Source: Emiliania huxleyi CCMP1516
Taxonomy: Eukaryota > Haptophyta > Isochrysidales > Noelaerhabdaceae
Length of the DNA: 64,000 nt
Reading direction: 5' to 3'
Assembly (NCBI RefSeq): GCF_000372725.1
Contig: NW_005200774.1
Coordinates: forward strand, 116,963-180,962
The notes beneath the pieces were generated by a model that was not told the DNA's origin, searched no databases, and saw only the letters and a list, made by a program, of their open reading frames with translations. A program made the translations under genes and the position numbers. The first letter of the stretch is position 1; each line of letters opens with the position of its first letter. Positions 30,987-41,464 of this stretch are shown here, piece by piece.

Positions 30987-33900
30987 GCCTTGGCCTCGCC
31001 GCACGGCGCCCCGCGCAGGTGCTGCGCCACCTCGGCCTTGCCGTCGACCCGAACCCCGCCGTCGCCGCGCGGGCGGGGGGCAGTCGCATCTCTGACGCCG
31101 AGCGGGCGCGGCGCGCGGCGGCGGCGGAGGAGCGGAGGCAGGCCAAGGCCGCGAAGAAGGTTGCCGCGAAAGAGGCGAAGCAGGCGGCAAGGAGCGACAT
31201 GGGCAGAACGTATGAGATATCGTCTGTCTAATACTTGTACAATATCGCAGGCGGCCAAGGAGCGGCTCGCGGCGGCGCTCAAGGAGTCTCAGGCCGTCGG
31301 CGGGGCTCGTCCCTCAGACCCCCCGCCCCCCTACTGATGTGTGAGAGTGCGCCTGTCTGAGCCGCAGGCCGTGGCCGAGCTTGAGGAGAGGGCGGGCAAG
31401 CCGAGCGCCGACGTGCGGGCTCCGACCTGCGAGCGGCCCGAGCCGCCCGGCCAGCTGCCGCTGCCGCTCGCCGAGTCACGCACGCCCGGACTCGCCTCCG
31501 AGCTCGTGCAGTGCTGGGCGTTTGCGTGCGCCTTCTCGGGCCGTCTGACGCTCACAAAGTTCTCCGTCGACAACTTTGTCGCCGCGCTCTGCCGGCCCGG
31601 CCACGGCAGCGTGCTCGCCGAGCTGCACGTGCGGCTGCTGCGCGCGCTGCTCGCCGACACGGAGCGACTCCGACGGTTGCCGGCTGCCGGATGCCGCGCC
31701 GTGTCCGGGACGTGTCCGGGACGTGTCCCGTAGGAGCAGCTCCGGCGGGCGGGCCAGCTCCCTCCGCCGCTGGACGCGGGGATGGTGGTGCAGCAGCTGC
31801 CGCCGCCCGGCGTCGTCTCGGCCGCCAACTGGCCAGAGGTGCTGCGCGCCGTCCTTTGGCTGCTGCCAGAGCTCCACGAGACGGAGGAGTCGCGCAGCGC
31901 GCTCGCGGCGCTGCAGCGGTCCGACTACCCGGACTTGTCCGTCGCGCACAAGCTGGCGCTCCTCACGCCGCTGACCGAGCGGCGCCTCTCCCTCGCGAAG
32001 GTGGTGCGGGAGGCGCGTGCACGGCGTCCCTTCACAGGCTTCGGCGCGTGGGCAGGTGCCTCTCGGTAGAGACGATCCGGCAGGAGCTCGCCGACAACGA
32101 GTCGCGCCGCAAGGAGCTGGCTCGCGAGTTGAGAGAGAAGCAGCAGGCGCTCAAGCGAGACGAGCGCGAGGCCAAGGCGGACGCAGTCGTGTGCGATCCG
32201 CCGCGCACTCCTCGCTCCTCTCAACGACATGTCCACGACGCGTCCCCACTAGGCGGACGCCGTCAAGGCCGCCGCCGCGCGCCGCACCCTCGCCCGCTCC
32301 GCGTCGCCCGTGCCGCGCGAGCTGGCGAGCCTCGGCGGCGCCGCCGCCGAGGCGAAGGAGGCGGCGGGCCCAAAGGAGGCGCCCGCGCCGCCCGACTCGG
32401 ACGTGAGCGACGACAGCGACAGCGACGACGACGACGACGAGCCGGCGAGCGCGGCCGCGGCCGAGGCGCGGCGAGCGGCCCTCGCCCGCCGGGCGGCGCG
32501 CGAGGAGAAGCGCAAGCGACACCGCGCCAAGGAGGCGGCCGAGGCGGCGCTGCTGCAGGCGCTGCGTGCGCGCGACGCCGAGGCGCTGGCGGCGGCGGTC
32601 AGCGAGGCGGAGGCGAGCGGCCACGCCGGAGAGACGGCGGACGGGCGGCCATGGGCGAGCGAGGCGCTCAAGGCGGCGCGCAAGGTGGAGGTGGAGCTCT
32701 CGGTCGCGGAGGTGACGCGCGGCATCGCGGCCAAGTACACGAAGCGGCAGGCGTCGGCGCTGCACCGCCACTACGGGCAGCCGCTGGCCGCGCGGCAGCT
32801 CGACCACCCTCCTGCGAGGCGCTCATCCTCCGGCCGCCGCCCCCACGCCGTAGGCGCATGGCCCAGGCGCCGGTGCGCGAGGAGCCGCTCGGCCGCGACA
32901 GGGCGAGCACACACCCCTCCGCCCGCCCGCCCCCAGCGGCGCGACTCCTTTCAGCGCTGCGATCTCGCGCGCCCCTCCGCACCCCTCACACAGCCGACAC
33001 TCCCCGACTCACCCCCCCCTTTGCGCGCGCGCGCCGTCAGTCGGGGCGCACCTACTACTTCTTCGTCTCGGACCCGCACCGCCTCTGGGTCCACGTGCCG
33101 CGAGAAGAGTCGCCGCAGGCTAGCGGCGGCGCCACCTTGCGCCACCTTGCGCCAACCCCGCCATTCTCCGCTTGCGCCACCGCGCCGCCTGCGCCGCCCG
33201 CGCCGCCCGCCGCGCCACCCGCCGCCCGCCGCCCCGCCACCAAGTGGCCGCGACGCTCTCGCTCCTCGCCGCTCCCCAGGGGTGGACGTGGGCCTTTTAC
33301 GACACCGCCGCGCACGTCGAGGCGGTGCTGGACTCGCTCGATGGCCGCGGCGCCGTGTGCGGCGGCGGCGAGGGCAGTGGCGGTGGGGACGGCGGCGGCG
33401 GCGAGGGCGCTGGCAGCGGCGAGGGCGGCGAGGGCGAGGGCGCTGTAGCGACGGACAAGGGTGCGCTGGCCGAGGCGGAGCTGAAGCAGCGCTTGCGGGA
33501 GCTGCTTCCCATCATCTCGGCCGACATGGCCGATGACGAGGCTGCCGGCCCGGAGGGGGCGCGACGAGGCGAGAGCAGCGGTCGCCGCCACCGCTCTGCG
33601 TGCGGCAGTAGGTAGTCAACCAAGACGAGGGGTGGCTCGACGAGGGGCACGAGTGGGTCGGCCGGCAGGTGCTGCGCGTCTTCCCCGAGGCGGCCAACCC
33701 GCAGTCGCTCGGCAAGATCACCCGCTGGCTCCCGCCCAACGAGGAGACGAGCGAGGGTGCCGCCCGCCGCGCGCACGCGCCCCGCCCCGCCCGCCGAGGA
33801 CCCGGCCTCGCGCCTCCCGCCGCGGGCCGCAGGCGCACTCTTCCACGTCGTGCACGACGACGGCGACGCGGAGGACCTCGAGCTCGGCGAGGCGGAGGCT

Positions 33901-34872
33901 GCGCTCGAGGCGTTTGCGCAGAAGGAGCGGGACGAGCTGCTGCACCCTCCCGTGCTCGCGCAGCCGCATTACGAAAACAGGCTGGAGCGCAAGGCGCTGC
34001 GGATCAAGCCGTCGGCGCTCGGGCTGGCGGGGGCGCGCGACGAGCTGCTCGATTTCGAGGAGTGGCTCGCGCCGCTGCTCGGCAGGCTCGGCACCGGCTG
34101 GGTGGCGGCGGGCCGCAAAGACGAGGGCGCGCAGGAGGTGTGGCAGCTCTCGTGCCGCGCAGCCACCACGGTCAACGAGCTCGCCGAGCTGCTCGGCACG
34201 CTCGAGGAGGCGGTGCACGCGCTGCAGACGGCGGCGGCCCCGAACGAGCGAAAGCCGTGGCGCAAGGAGGGCCACGAGTACGTCGGGCAGCAGGCGCGCC
34301 GCTTCTTTGCCGGGTTTGGCGCCTCGGACGGGCGCATCTCTGGCTGGCTTCCGGCCGAGGGGAGCGACCCGCCTCTGTGGCACATGGTCCACGGGGACGA
34401 CAACGACGAGGAGGACCTCGACGAGACGGAGGTGCGCTTCGCCATCGCAAACTACGCGGAGGAGCGCAACGAGCCGACGCCGGAGGAGGCCGAGTACAAC
34501 CTGGCCTGGCGCACGGCCGCCGAGGCAGAGGCGGCGGCCGCGGCCAAGGCGGCCTCCGAGGGCGGCGGCGGCGCGGCCGGCGTGGGCGGCGGCAGCTTTG
34601 CCGTGGGCAGCCGCTCGCGGTCCGCGCACCGGCTCTGGCAGTCGGTCGAGAGCCGCGAGCGGTGGCGCGCGGCGCTGCGGCAGCCTCACAGCCCCGCGGT
34701 GGTCGCGCTCGCCATCAAGGCGCTGCGGGACCACTGCGAGCACTTTGGCGCGCTCGGCTACCACCCGCCGCGAGGCAAGGAGGGCGCGGCGGCGGAGCGC
34801 GACCTCGCCTACTCGGCGTGGGTGCACGCCGGCGCCTTCAAGTCGGACAAGCAGAAGAAGAAGAAGCACTGA
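29930..34872 (+). CDS. BAZ/TIP5-like chromatin remodelling subunit (MBD-DDT-WHIM)
   Basis: Proteins of this plan are the non-catalytic partner of ISWI ATPases. In order: a Lys-rich N-terminus (MCKRPASGPSPAKKAKKAK); an HMG-like segment KKWRRAQIEVRLRNKWKRLD; an MBD/TAM-like domain (EFGAGWIKQSKER, then GKHVDHFYISPGGRRFDSRV); a poly-Gln run; a DDT-like domain (SELVQCWAFACAFSGRLTLT, KFSVDNFVAALCRPGHGS); WHIM1 (NWPEVLRAVLWLLPELHE, DYPDLSVAHKLALLTPLTE); a charged helical WHIM2-like region; and YYFFVSDPHRLWVHVPREES with WTWAFYDTAAHVEAVLDSLD. Two Tudor-like motifs follow, LFHVVHDDGDAEDLELGEAE and LWHMVHGDDNDEEDLDETEV. No PHD finger or bromodomain is seen. Introns 31184-31250 and 32177-32252 are GC-AG with exon-copy starts; others near 30125, 30740, 31300, 31680 and 32040 are inferred. 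Stop at 34870-34872. Confidence 0.75.
30921..30984 (+). repeat. (CAG)n coding poly-Gln
   Basis: About 21 consecutive CAG codons right after the MBD-like domain, preserved in frame. Confidence 0.95.
31184..31250 (+). repeat. 67-nt intron whose start copies the next exon
   Basis: A GC-AG intron in the BAZ-like gene. The intron start GCGGCAAGGAGCG matches the exon start GCGGCCAAGGAGCG with one gap. The spacer is AT-rich, unlike the other copies. Splicing restores AKQAAKERLAAAL. Confidence 0.75.
32177..32252 (+). repeat. 76-nt intron whose start copies the next exon
   Basis: A GC-AG intron. GCGGACGCAGTC (32177) against GCGGACGCCGTC (32253), 11 of 12 identical. The spacer contains ACATGTCC and ACGACGCGTCC. 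Confidence 0.75.
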
Positions 34873-35182
34873 CGGCGGCACCGGCAAACGCATTGTGATG
34901 CGACTTTTACGTGGCGGAAGCTTCTGCCGTGCTGCATACGGTGTTCGATGGATCGTAAGGCGGGGCGCGCGCCTCTTTTGTTGACGCGTCGTGTGTGCAG
35001 CGTACGGAAAATGTGTGGAGACTCGCCCCCCAGCGCCAACACAACTCAACTCAACACACATGAACATTTCTCATTTGAGACCCGCCCCCCCGGCACCGCC
35101 CCAGGCCCCACCGGCCACCGCACACACATTTTCACGAGAAACGACCGCTCAGTCTAATAAACCTGCATATCTAGGGCCGGGG
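34873..35182. other. 3' flank, no gene seen
   Basis: Downstream of the BAZ-like gene, up to the left inverted repeat. It contains a C/A-rich stretch (35020-35130) and no coding signal. Confidence 0.4.
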
Positions 35183-35400
35183 AGCTGAGAAGCGCACCCA
35201 GCGGGCCGGACGATTGGCATCGGGTTGCGGGCAAGAGAGCCCTAGCCCTGGGGGGTGCGCGGTCGCAGGGCCATAACACGGGTCTCCGAGGGTTGGTTCT
35301 GCGCTCCGGGTTTCCCCTAGCTGCGGAGCGCCCCCTCTACTCGGAGCTAGTAATACAAGAATACTCTCCGAGGGTTAGTCCGCGCTTTGGGTTTCCCCTA
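35183..35400 (+). repeat. left arm of ~220-bp inverted repeat
   Basis: The reverse complement of this block occurs at about 40330-40560, including TAACACGGGTCTCCGAGGG and CTAGTAATACAAGAATACTC-type stretches. Inside the arm a ~68-bp sub-block ending in CCCCCTCTACTCGGAGCT is present twice in tandem. Part of the family recurs at 35485-35560 and 41210-41245. Confidence 0.85.
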
Positions 35401-35612
35401 GCTGCGGGGCGCCCCCTCTACTCGGAGCTCGAACTCGGAGCGAATCCTTGACTTTTTGGGGGGGGTGCTTGCTACCTGTTGGAGCACTTGGAGCACTTGG
35501 AGTGCAGTCATCAACCTCACATCCAGGGCCGGGGAGCTGAGGAGCGGACCCACCTGCGCTCTTGCTCGCTTTTGTATCCGCCGGTTGTCGTGGCACAGTC
35601 TCAGCGACGGCA

Positions 35613-37017
35613 ATGGAGGTCCAGCTTTCTCAGTCGACGAAAAGCTCCGAGGCGCGGCCTCACTTTCCTCGCCCTCCGCTGCTCGAGGCGCAGTCGAGCG
35701 ACTCCAGCTGCTCGATTCCAGCGAGCGGCGAGGCCGCGAGGCGCGGCGACTCGCAGGTGCCGTTCAGTATTAGGCAACCTTCAATCCACAAGATCTGACC
35801 CCTATCCACCCCGCAGGTGCCGTGGAGCGCCGAGGAGGACGCCCTCCTGCACCATCTCGTCCAAACGCTCGGCCATCAGTGGAAGAAGATCGCCGAGCTG
35901 CTGCCCGGCCGCTCGAAGAGCTCGACCAGAAACCGCTGGACCCGCATCGGCAAGGCGGCCTTTAAGGCGGCTGGCAGCGCTAGGCCAAGCAGCCAGGGCT
36001 ACCTGTGCCGCCGCTGCGGGCTTCCGAAGAAGGGCCACAAGTGCGGAGTGCCGGCAGAGGAGCAGCCCGTGGCTCCAAGCGGACCCACATCGCCGCTCTC
36101 CGACCTGCCCAGGCGGAGGTCGGTGTCGGATGCGGCGGTCTCAATCGCTTCGCGGCGGCAGGCGATGCAGCAGGCGCCCATGGCAATGGGCCAGCCCCTC
36201 CATCCCATATGCACCCCTCCCGTTCCGGTGCCCGGCGGCCTCCACGCCGTTCCGAATATATTTCCCGTGCCCGGCGGCCTTGTTCAACTTGTTCGGCAAC
36301 GGCGGCCTGCGCGAGGCGGCAGCGGGCAGCCTCTCCTCGCTCCCGGCGGAGATCGAGGAGAGCATGCTGCCGATGTTCAACTCGCAGCGGCAGACCGGCA
36401 CCGGCACCGGCGGGCAGCATCCGGTCGGCGTGCAGACGTCGTTCGATAGCTCTCACTTCCTCGCGCCTGCCCGCCCGGCGGTGGTCGCTATACCCGTCCA
36501 GCAGGGCGTTTGGGCGAGCACGAGCGGCGGCACGGGGTTGGCCGGGGTTGCGCCGACGCCGGCGTGCTTTGCGGCTCCGGCCGCGTCGACCGCCGTGGGG
36601 GCGCCCGCGCATGCCCCGCGCGCGCATGCTTGGGTGGACGCTTTTCTGAGCCTCGGCATGCTCGCAGCAGAGAGCGAGGCCACGGCATGCGAGCCGTGGC
36701 CGAGGGGGGAGGGGGAGACGGTGGGGGCAGGGGAGGCCTCTGCGCCCGAGGCGATGGAGGAGGGGGTGGAGGTGGCGGGAGATAAGGCGGAGGAGGCGGC
36801 GCCACGAGACGAGGTGATGGCGGAGGCGGGAGAGGAGGATGAGGCGACCGAGGACGAGGCGAGTCCAGTTGCCCCTCGCCGCGTTCCGTGCAAGGCCGCC
36901 GGGGTAGTCGTGGGGGAGTGGTGGCCGGCCGATGGAGATGGTGCGGCGTCGGGGGGGGAGGCTGTGAAGCCCGGTACGGCGGCGACGCCTTGGTCGACGG
37001 AGGCGGTGGCTGAATAG
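35613..37017 (+). CDS. SANT/Myb-like protein with CxxC...GHxC motif, copy A
   Basis: A likely nuclear DNA-binding protein. Exon 1 (35613-35756) encodes MEVQLSQSTKSSEARPHFPR onward. The intron 35757-35816 (GT-AG) precedes PWSAEEDALLHHLVQTLGHQ, WKKIAELLPGRSKSSTRNRW and TRIGKAAFKAAG, a single Myb repeat with its three spaced tryptophans. Then comes YLCRRCGLPKKGHKC, a compact Cys/His motif, and the DLPRRRSVSDAA block. The C-terminal part reads in another frame (LFNLFGNGGLREAAAG, PAEIEESMLPMFNSQ, an acidic tail, stop 37015-37017). A second intron between about 36245 and 36340 is therefore required but not resolved; a 13-nt direct repeat (GTGCCCGGCGGCC) at 36228 and 36267 is close by. It is strongly similar to copy B on the opposite strand. 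Confidence 0.7.
35757..35816 (+). repeat. 60-nt intron present in copy A only
   Basis: A GT-AG intron. It begins GTGCCGTTCAG and the next exon begins GTGCCGTGGAG. The paralogue on the minus strand reads straight through the equivalent position (DQPWSAEED). Confidence 0.8.
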
Positions 37018-37115
37018 GCCAGGTCCGGGGGGGGGGGGGGGGCGGGGGTCCACCTCCACTGATCAAAATGAAAAATTCAAATGCAGTAAACCGGCCCCAT
37101 GAACTCCTCCTCCTC

Positions 37116-38120
37116 CTAGAGAGGCCCCTGCCCCTTCCTCGCGTCGGCCGCGGGGGCCGCCTTATCTGCCCATACCACCGGCACTCGCCTCGCCAGAGCC
37201 TGTGCCGCGGCCTCGCTCTCTTCTGCGAGTATGTCGAGACTTAGATACACAGATGTCGGATCCGCCGCAGGCTGCGTGGGTGCCGCGGCCGGAGCCGCCG
37301 CCGCAAGGCACACTCCCGCCGCGAATAGGGGTGACGCCGCGGCGGCGGGCTGCTCCGCTGGCTCTAGCGACGCCTGCAGCTCCGACAGGAAGCTGCGCTC
37401 GACCGAGTCGACCGAGGGCCCGCCGGTCAGCGGCGAGTCGGGCATATAAACGCCGAGGGGCTGGGCCATGACGACGGGGAGGACAATCCTCGGTGGAGCC
37501 TCCGCAGCGAGCGAGGCCGCCGCATCCGACACCGACCTCCGCCTGGGCAGGTCGAAGCCTAGCGGCACAGGGGCGCTCGACGGAAGCACGGGCTGCTCCT
37601 CTGCCGGCACTCCGCAGTGGTGGCCCTTCTTCGGAAGCCCGCAGCGGCGGCACAGGTAGCCCTGGCTGCTTGGTCTAGCGCTGCCAGCCGCCTTAAAGGC
37701 CGCCTTGCCGATGCGGATCCAGCGGTTTCTGGTCGAGCTCTTCGAGCGGCCGGGCAGCAGCTCGGCGATCTTCTTCCACTGGTGGCCGAGCGTTTGGACG
37801 AAGCTGTGCAGGAGGGCGTCCTCCTCGGCGCTCCACGGCTGGTCTATGCTGGAGCCAGCATAGAAAGAGCCAGCATGATCGAACGAAGGGAGAAAGGGAA
37901 TTTGCTGCGCCACGGCCGCGGTGGTGGGCTTCGCGATGACGTTGGTCAGCTGAGTCAGCTGCTCCGGCACGAGCGAGCTGCTTCGGGTGGACGATGACGC
38001 TTGCCGAGAACTATCGCGCACGCCGACGGGCGCGCCAGGGTGGTTAGAGGATCTGGGCATTTGAGTCGCCGTCGCGCCGACCATGATGACTTGTGACGCC
38101 TCGTCGTCAAAAAATGGCAT
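37116..38120 (-). CDS. SANT/Myb-like protein with CxxC...GHxC motif, copy B
   Basis: A single open exon from the ATG at 38120 (MPFFDDEASQVIMVGATATQ) to the stop at 37116; the frame is also open upstream. It contains the Myb repeat QPWSAEEDALLHSFVQTLGH, then WKKIAELLPGRSKSSTRNRW, IRIGKAAFKAAGSARPSS, the Cys/His motif YLCRRCGLPKKGHHC, and DLPRRRSVSDAA. The DNA-binding core is almost identical to copy A, but the tails diverge (here SVERSFLSELQASLEPAEQP and SVYLSLDILAEESEAAAQAL). Unlike copy A there is no intron before the Myb repeat. The two genes point towards each other inside an inverted-repeat frame, so they are probably an inverted duplication or cargo of a mobile unit. Target genes unknown. 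Confidence 0.7.
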   Translation of the reverse strand: MPFFDDEASQVIMVGATATQMPRSSNHPGAPVGVRDSSRQASSSTRSSSLVPEQLTQLTNVIAKPTTAAVAQQIPFLPSFDHAGSFYAGSSIDQPWSAEEDALLHSFVQTLGHQWKKIAELLPGRSKSSTRNRWIRIGKAAFKAAGSARPSSQGYLCRRCGLPKKGHHCGVPAEEQPVLPSSAPVPLGFDLPRRRSVSDAAASLAAEAPPRIVLPVVMAQPLGVYMPDSPLTGGPSVDSVERSFLSELQASLEPAEQPAAAASPLFAAGVCLAAAAPAAAPTQPAADPTSVYLSLDILAEESEAAAQALARRVPVVWADKAAPAADARKGQGPL

Positions 38121-38853
38121 TTTTTTGGTAAAATTACACTGTGAAAAAGACAGAAAAAGAGAGAAAAAAAGCGCGCGCAGCGCGCGTAGGCGGCGCGCAG
38201 CGCCGCCGCAGGCGGCGGACAGCAGGTGCGCAAAATTAAACGCCATTTTCGGTTCCGCGGTTTTGGCACTAACTAACATCAAATGTCGGGATGATTGACT
38301 GATTCGACCACATGCCCGCCATGCGCAGGCCAGCGCCGCGCTGTGATACGCATAGAGACGACCCGACCTCTCTGAACTAAGCCAGATTACTGCGAACGAA
38401 CGCCTAGCGCGGCGGGGAAGTCAACGGGGCAGGCCGGCGGCGGCCGGCCGCGCCCGAGGCGCGAGGGGGCGTAGACGGGTCACAAATTGCCCGGGACGGC
38501 TGGTCACTTGGTCTCTGACGTAGGCCACGCACATGCACATTAAGCGGTGACATGACCTGATTGTTAAAAGAGCCGGTCCGCGAAATTAAATGCCATTCTC
38601 CAGGTATCCATTTTAGCACTATCTTCGAAATCCCGGCCGGTACTGTTTTAAGAATGAGTGAAAGAGGTTGTTGGTGTTGTCTCTGAACGGGCTCGGCTGC
38701 GCCTGGGTTCGGAGCTTCAACGCCGGCCATTGCGCCGAATAAAACGGCGGCAAGTGCCGGGCACAGGGGCTTCGGCGAGAGCGTCGATGCCTTGAGCTGC
38801 CCGCTAATTGCCAGGGGCTGCACCGCCGTGTACATCAAGAAGAACTTGCAGAT
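38121..38853. other. intergenic, no gene seen
   Basis: It holds a palindromic GC-rich stretch (38168-38222, GCGCGCAGCGCGCG and GGCGGCGCGCAGCGCCGCC types) that could fold. A short motif near AAATTAAAYGCCATT occurs twice (38226, 38583). Open frames here show no family. Confidence 0.4.
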
Positions 38854-39897
38854 GTGCAAACTGTGTGTATGCCGAATCGTGACGGCGGCGAGGGCGACAC
38901 GGACGGAGCAGGCGACAAAGGCGAATCCGACGGCGGAGGCGGCGACGGCGACTCGGACGGAGGCGGCGAAAGCGAGACCGATCCGGGTCGCCTTCGCCCT
39001 CCGTCCGTGCCGCCGACGCCGCTGCCTTCCTCCGTTTCGCCCTCCCCGCCGCCGATCTCACCTTTGCCGCCTCAATCCATGTCGCCGTCGCCGTCGCCGC
39101 CGTCGGTCTCGCTTTCGCCGCCTCTGTCCTTGTCGCCGTCGCCGCCGCCGCCGTTGGAATCGCTCTCCCCGCCGCCGCCGGTCGTGTCGACTTCGCCGCC
39201 TCCGTCCGTGTCGCCGTCGCCGCCTCCGTCCGTGTCGCCGTCGCCGCCTCCGTCCGTGTCGCCGTCGCCGCTGCCTTCCTCCGTCTCGCCCTCCCCGCAG
39301 CAAGCTCGCTTGCCGTCGCCGTCGCCGCCACAGATCCGAGGCGGCGACGGCGACACGGACGGCGGAGCGGCGACAGCGACACGGAAGAAGGCGACGCGTC
39401 GGCGAGACCGACGGCACGGCGGGGAGGGTGAGGCCGACGGCGGCAGCGGGGAGGAGTGCGGCGGCAACGGCAGCGGTGAGGGCGGCGGCGACGGCGGCGG
39501 AGAGAGCGGCGGCGACGGCGAGACCGACGGCGCGGCGGGGAGGGTGAGGCCGATCATGCTTGGCGGCAGCGGGGAGGAGTGCGGCGGCAACGGCAGCGGC
39601 GAGGGCGGCGGCGACGGCGGAGGAGAGAGCGGCGGAGAGGGCGGTGGAGAAGGCCGCGGGGAGGGTGGCGGAGCTTCCGGTGGAGGCGAGGGCGGCGGCG
39701 ACGGCGGAGGAGAGCGCGGAGGCGACAGTGGCGGAGACGGCGGCGAGGAGGGTGGCGAAATCGCAATAATTCACCTGCGGGAACCGGGACGGCGGGGAGG
39801 TGGCGGGACCGAATCGTACCGCGGGCCGCCGGGCAGCGGCCATACCCGCTCGGGGGAGGCAGGGCTCAGAATCGGTTTCAGGCCACAAGGCTGGTGA
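38854..39897 (+). repeat. SP-rich then Gly-rich low-complexity tract, inverted-repeat character
   Basis: One frame reads 347 codons: an Asp/Gly-rich start, a Pro/Ser-rich middle (SPSPPPSV repeats, to about 39310), then Gly/Glu/Asp-rich sequence. The switch near 39330 is where GCCGTCGCC-type repeats turn into their complement GGCGACGGC, so the whole tract is a degenerate inverted repeat of one simple motif. I favour repeat DNA over a real gene, though a secreted Pro-rich protein is possible. Confidence 0.45.
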
Positions 39898-40329
39898 GTT
39901 GGGCGTGACCGTCATCTATAGAACGCGCCCGCTCGGAAGTCTCGGTCTGCGGAAGGTAACGACGATTCGGCTAGGCGTCTGCGGAGGCAAAGGGCGGGCT
40001 GGCGATCCGCTACGAGGCCTGTTTGTCGCGGTCGGACAGGCACCCGTCGCATCTGTGGACAGGTGTGACGACGGCAGTCACGAGTTTTCGGCGCAGCCGC
40101 GCACGGGGCCCCGCCGTCAGCGGCCACACAGGCAAGAGCGGCACAGCATGAGTCGGGGGGGTGTCGGGGCACGACGAGGGTTGCTTCGGCTGGCGCTCGG
40201 AGGCCACCAGGCGGCCCCATTTGATGTCCGGGAGGTGCCTCCCGGACGCCTCCCGGACAGCTAACGGTGCAGAGCATCGAATAGACGCCTTGCCCAAAAA
40301 TGTGTTTTCCCGTGCTGCAGTTAAGGGAA
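39898..40329. other. intergenic, no gene seen
   Basis: It contains a short repeated GCCTCCCGGAC motif (40234-40260) and no convincing frame. Confidence 0.4.
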
Positions 40330-40565
40330 AACCTGGTACGCGGGGCTAACCCTCGGAGAGTATTCTCGTATTACTAGCTCCGAGTAGAGGGTGCGTTCTG
40401 CTGCTAGGGGAAACCCGGAGCGCGGTACTATCCCTCGGAGACCCGTGTTATGGCCCTGCGAACGCGCACCCCCCAGGGCTAGGGCTCTCTTGCCCGCAAC
40501 CCGATGCCAATCACCCGGCCCGCTGGGTGCGCTTCTCAGCTCCCCGGCCCTGGATGTGCGACTGC
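40330..40565 (-). repeat. right arm of ~220-bp inverted repeat
   Basis: The reverse complement of 35183-35400, ending outward with CTCCCCGGCCCTGGATGTG and ACTCCAAGTGCTCCAAG, which also matches (inverted) 35485-35535. No convincing short target duplication is visible outside the arms. Confidence 0.85.
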
Positions 40566-41464
40566 ACTCCAAGTGCTCCAAGTAAACGGACGTAGATGTG
40601 GGTAAACGGACGTAGATGTACGAAAGTACCTCGCCGAGAACGCCGTCGAGGTGGCGCGCGCAGCAGGGCAAAGTCAAGGCTTCTGACGGGCTGGGCTTCT
40701 GCCCGACCTTCAACCAGTCGGCTTACCTCCTTTTCTTTCCCTGTGTGGTTGCGCTCTGTGCCATTCTCCCAGACTCTGTATCTGAGCCTCAGGAGAAGAA
40801 CATTATTGACCTGCGCTGTCCGGGCGGCGAGACGCCCGGCGTTCAGGCATGCCAACCGTAAAACGAGTTGTCTTGTACTACTTATGGATTGATGGACCTG
40901 CAAACGAAAGAGCAGCAACGGCTTTGGCGATAGATCAAAACGTCCGTGAAGAGATGAACAGCGTGTTACTCGATTGCGAGAGAGTGAGCGCGAGACACTG
41001 CAAGGCCGAGGCGCTGCTGAGCACCGACACACTGACAGTGATCCGAGCTCTCCTGCGCCCTGACAACACGGCTCCGCACCACCGTCACAGGTCACAGCCA
41101 CCACTTTGCACTTATCTTTCGCGCATCCAAGTCGCTCGTCAAAAAATTCCATGCACCTGCACATGCACATCTCATGCACATGCACACGCGTGTGGTGGGT
41201 GGGTTCTTTAGCTCCGAGTAGACTGTGGCGTTCTGCAGTTAGGAGCCCCCTAGCATGTTTCCACTTTACTTTGGCCCCTTCCCTGCGACCTGTCATGACT
41301 CATGTGAGAAGATGTGTCGACTGACCGCGCAGCGTGTCGCCCATGGTGTCGCCGCTGTCGCGTGTCGTGCGTGTCCGGCGACCTCCGCCGAGCCTCCGCG
41401 CAGCGACGACAGAGCGTGCCCCCCCCCGCCCTGCATTCATAGAACCCATTCACACCGCAAATGG
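40566..41464. other. intergenic, no gene seen
   Basis: It holds ACGGACGTAGATGT twice near 40595, a CATGCACATG-rich simple repeat (41150-41195) and another fragment of the inverted-repeat family (41210-41245). Confidence 0.4.

Noticed and set aside
31511-33448. 645-codon Arg/Ala-rich ORF
   Set aside because: It is a shadow of the DDT-WHIM exons, which have recognisable domains in their own frames.
38854-39897. Real secreted Pro-rich protein
   Set aside because: The tract is an inverted simple repeat that is open in several frames; kept only as a low-complexity feature.
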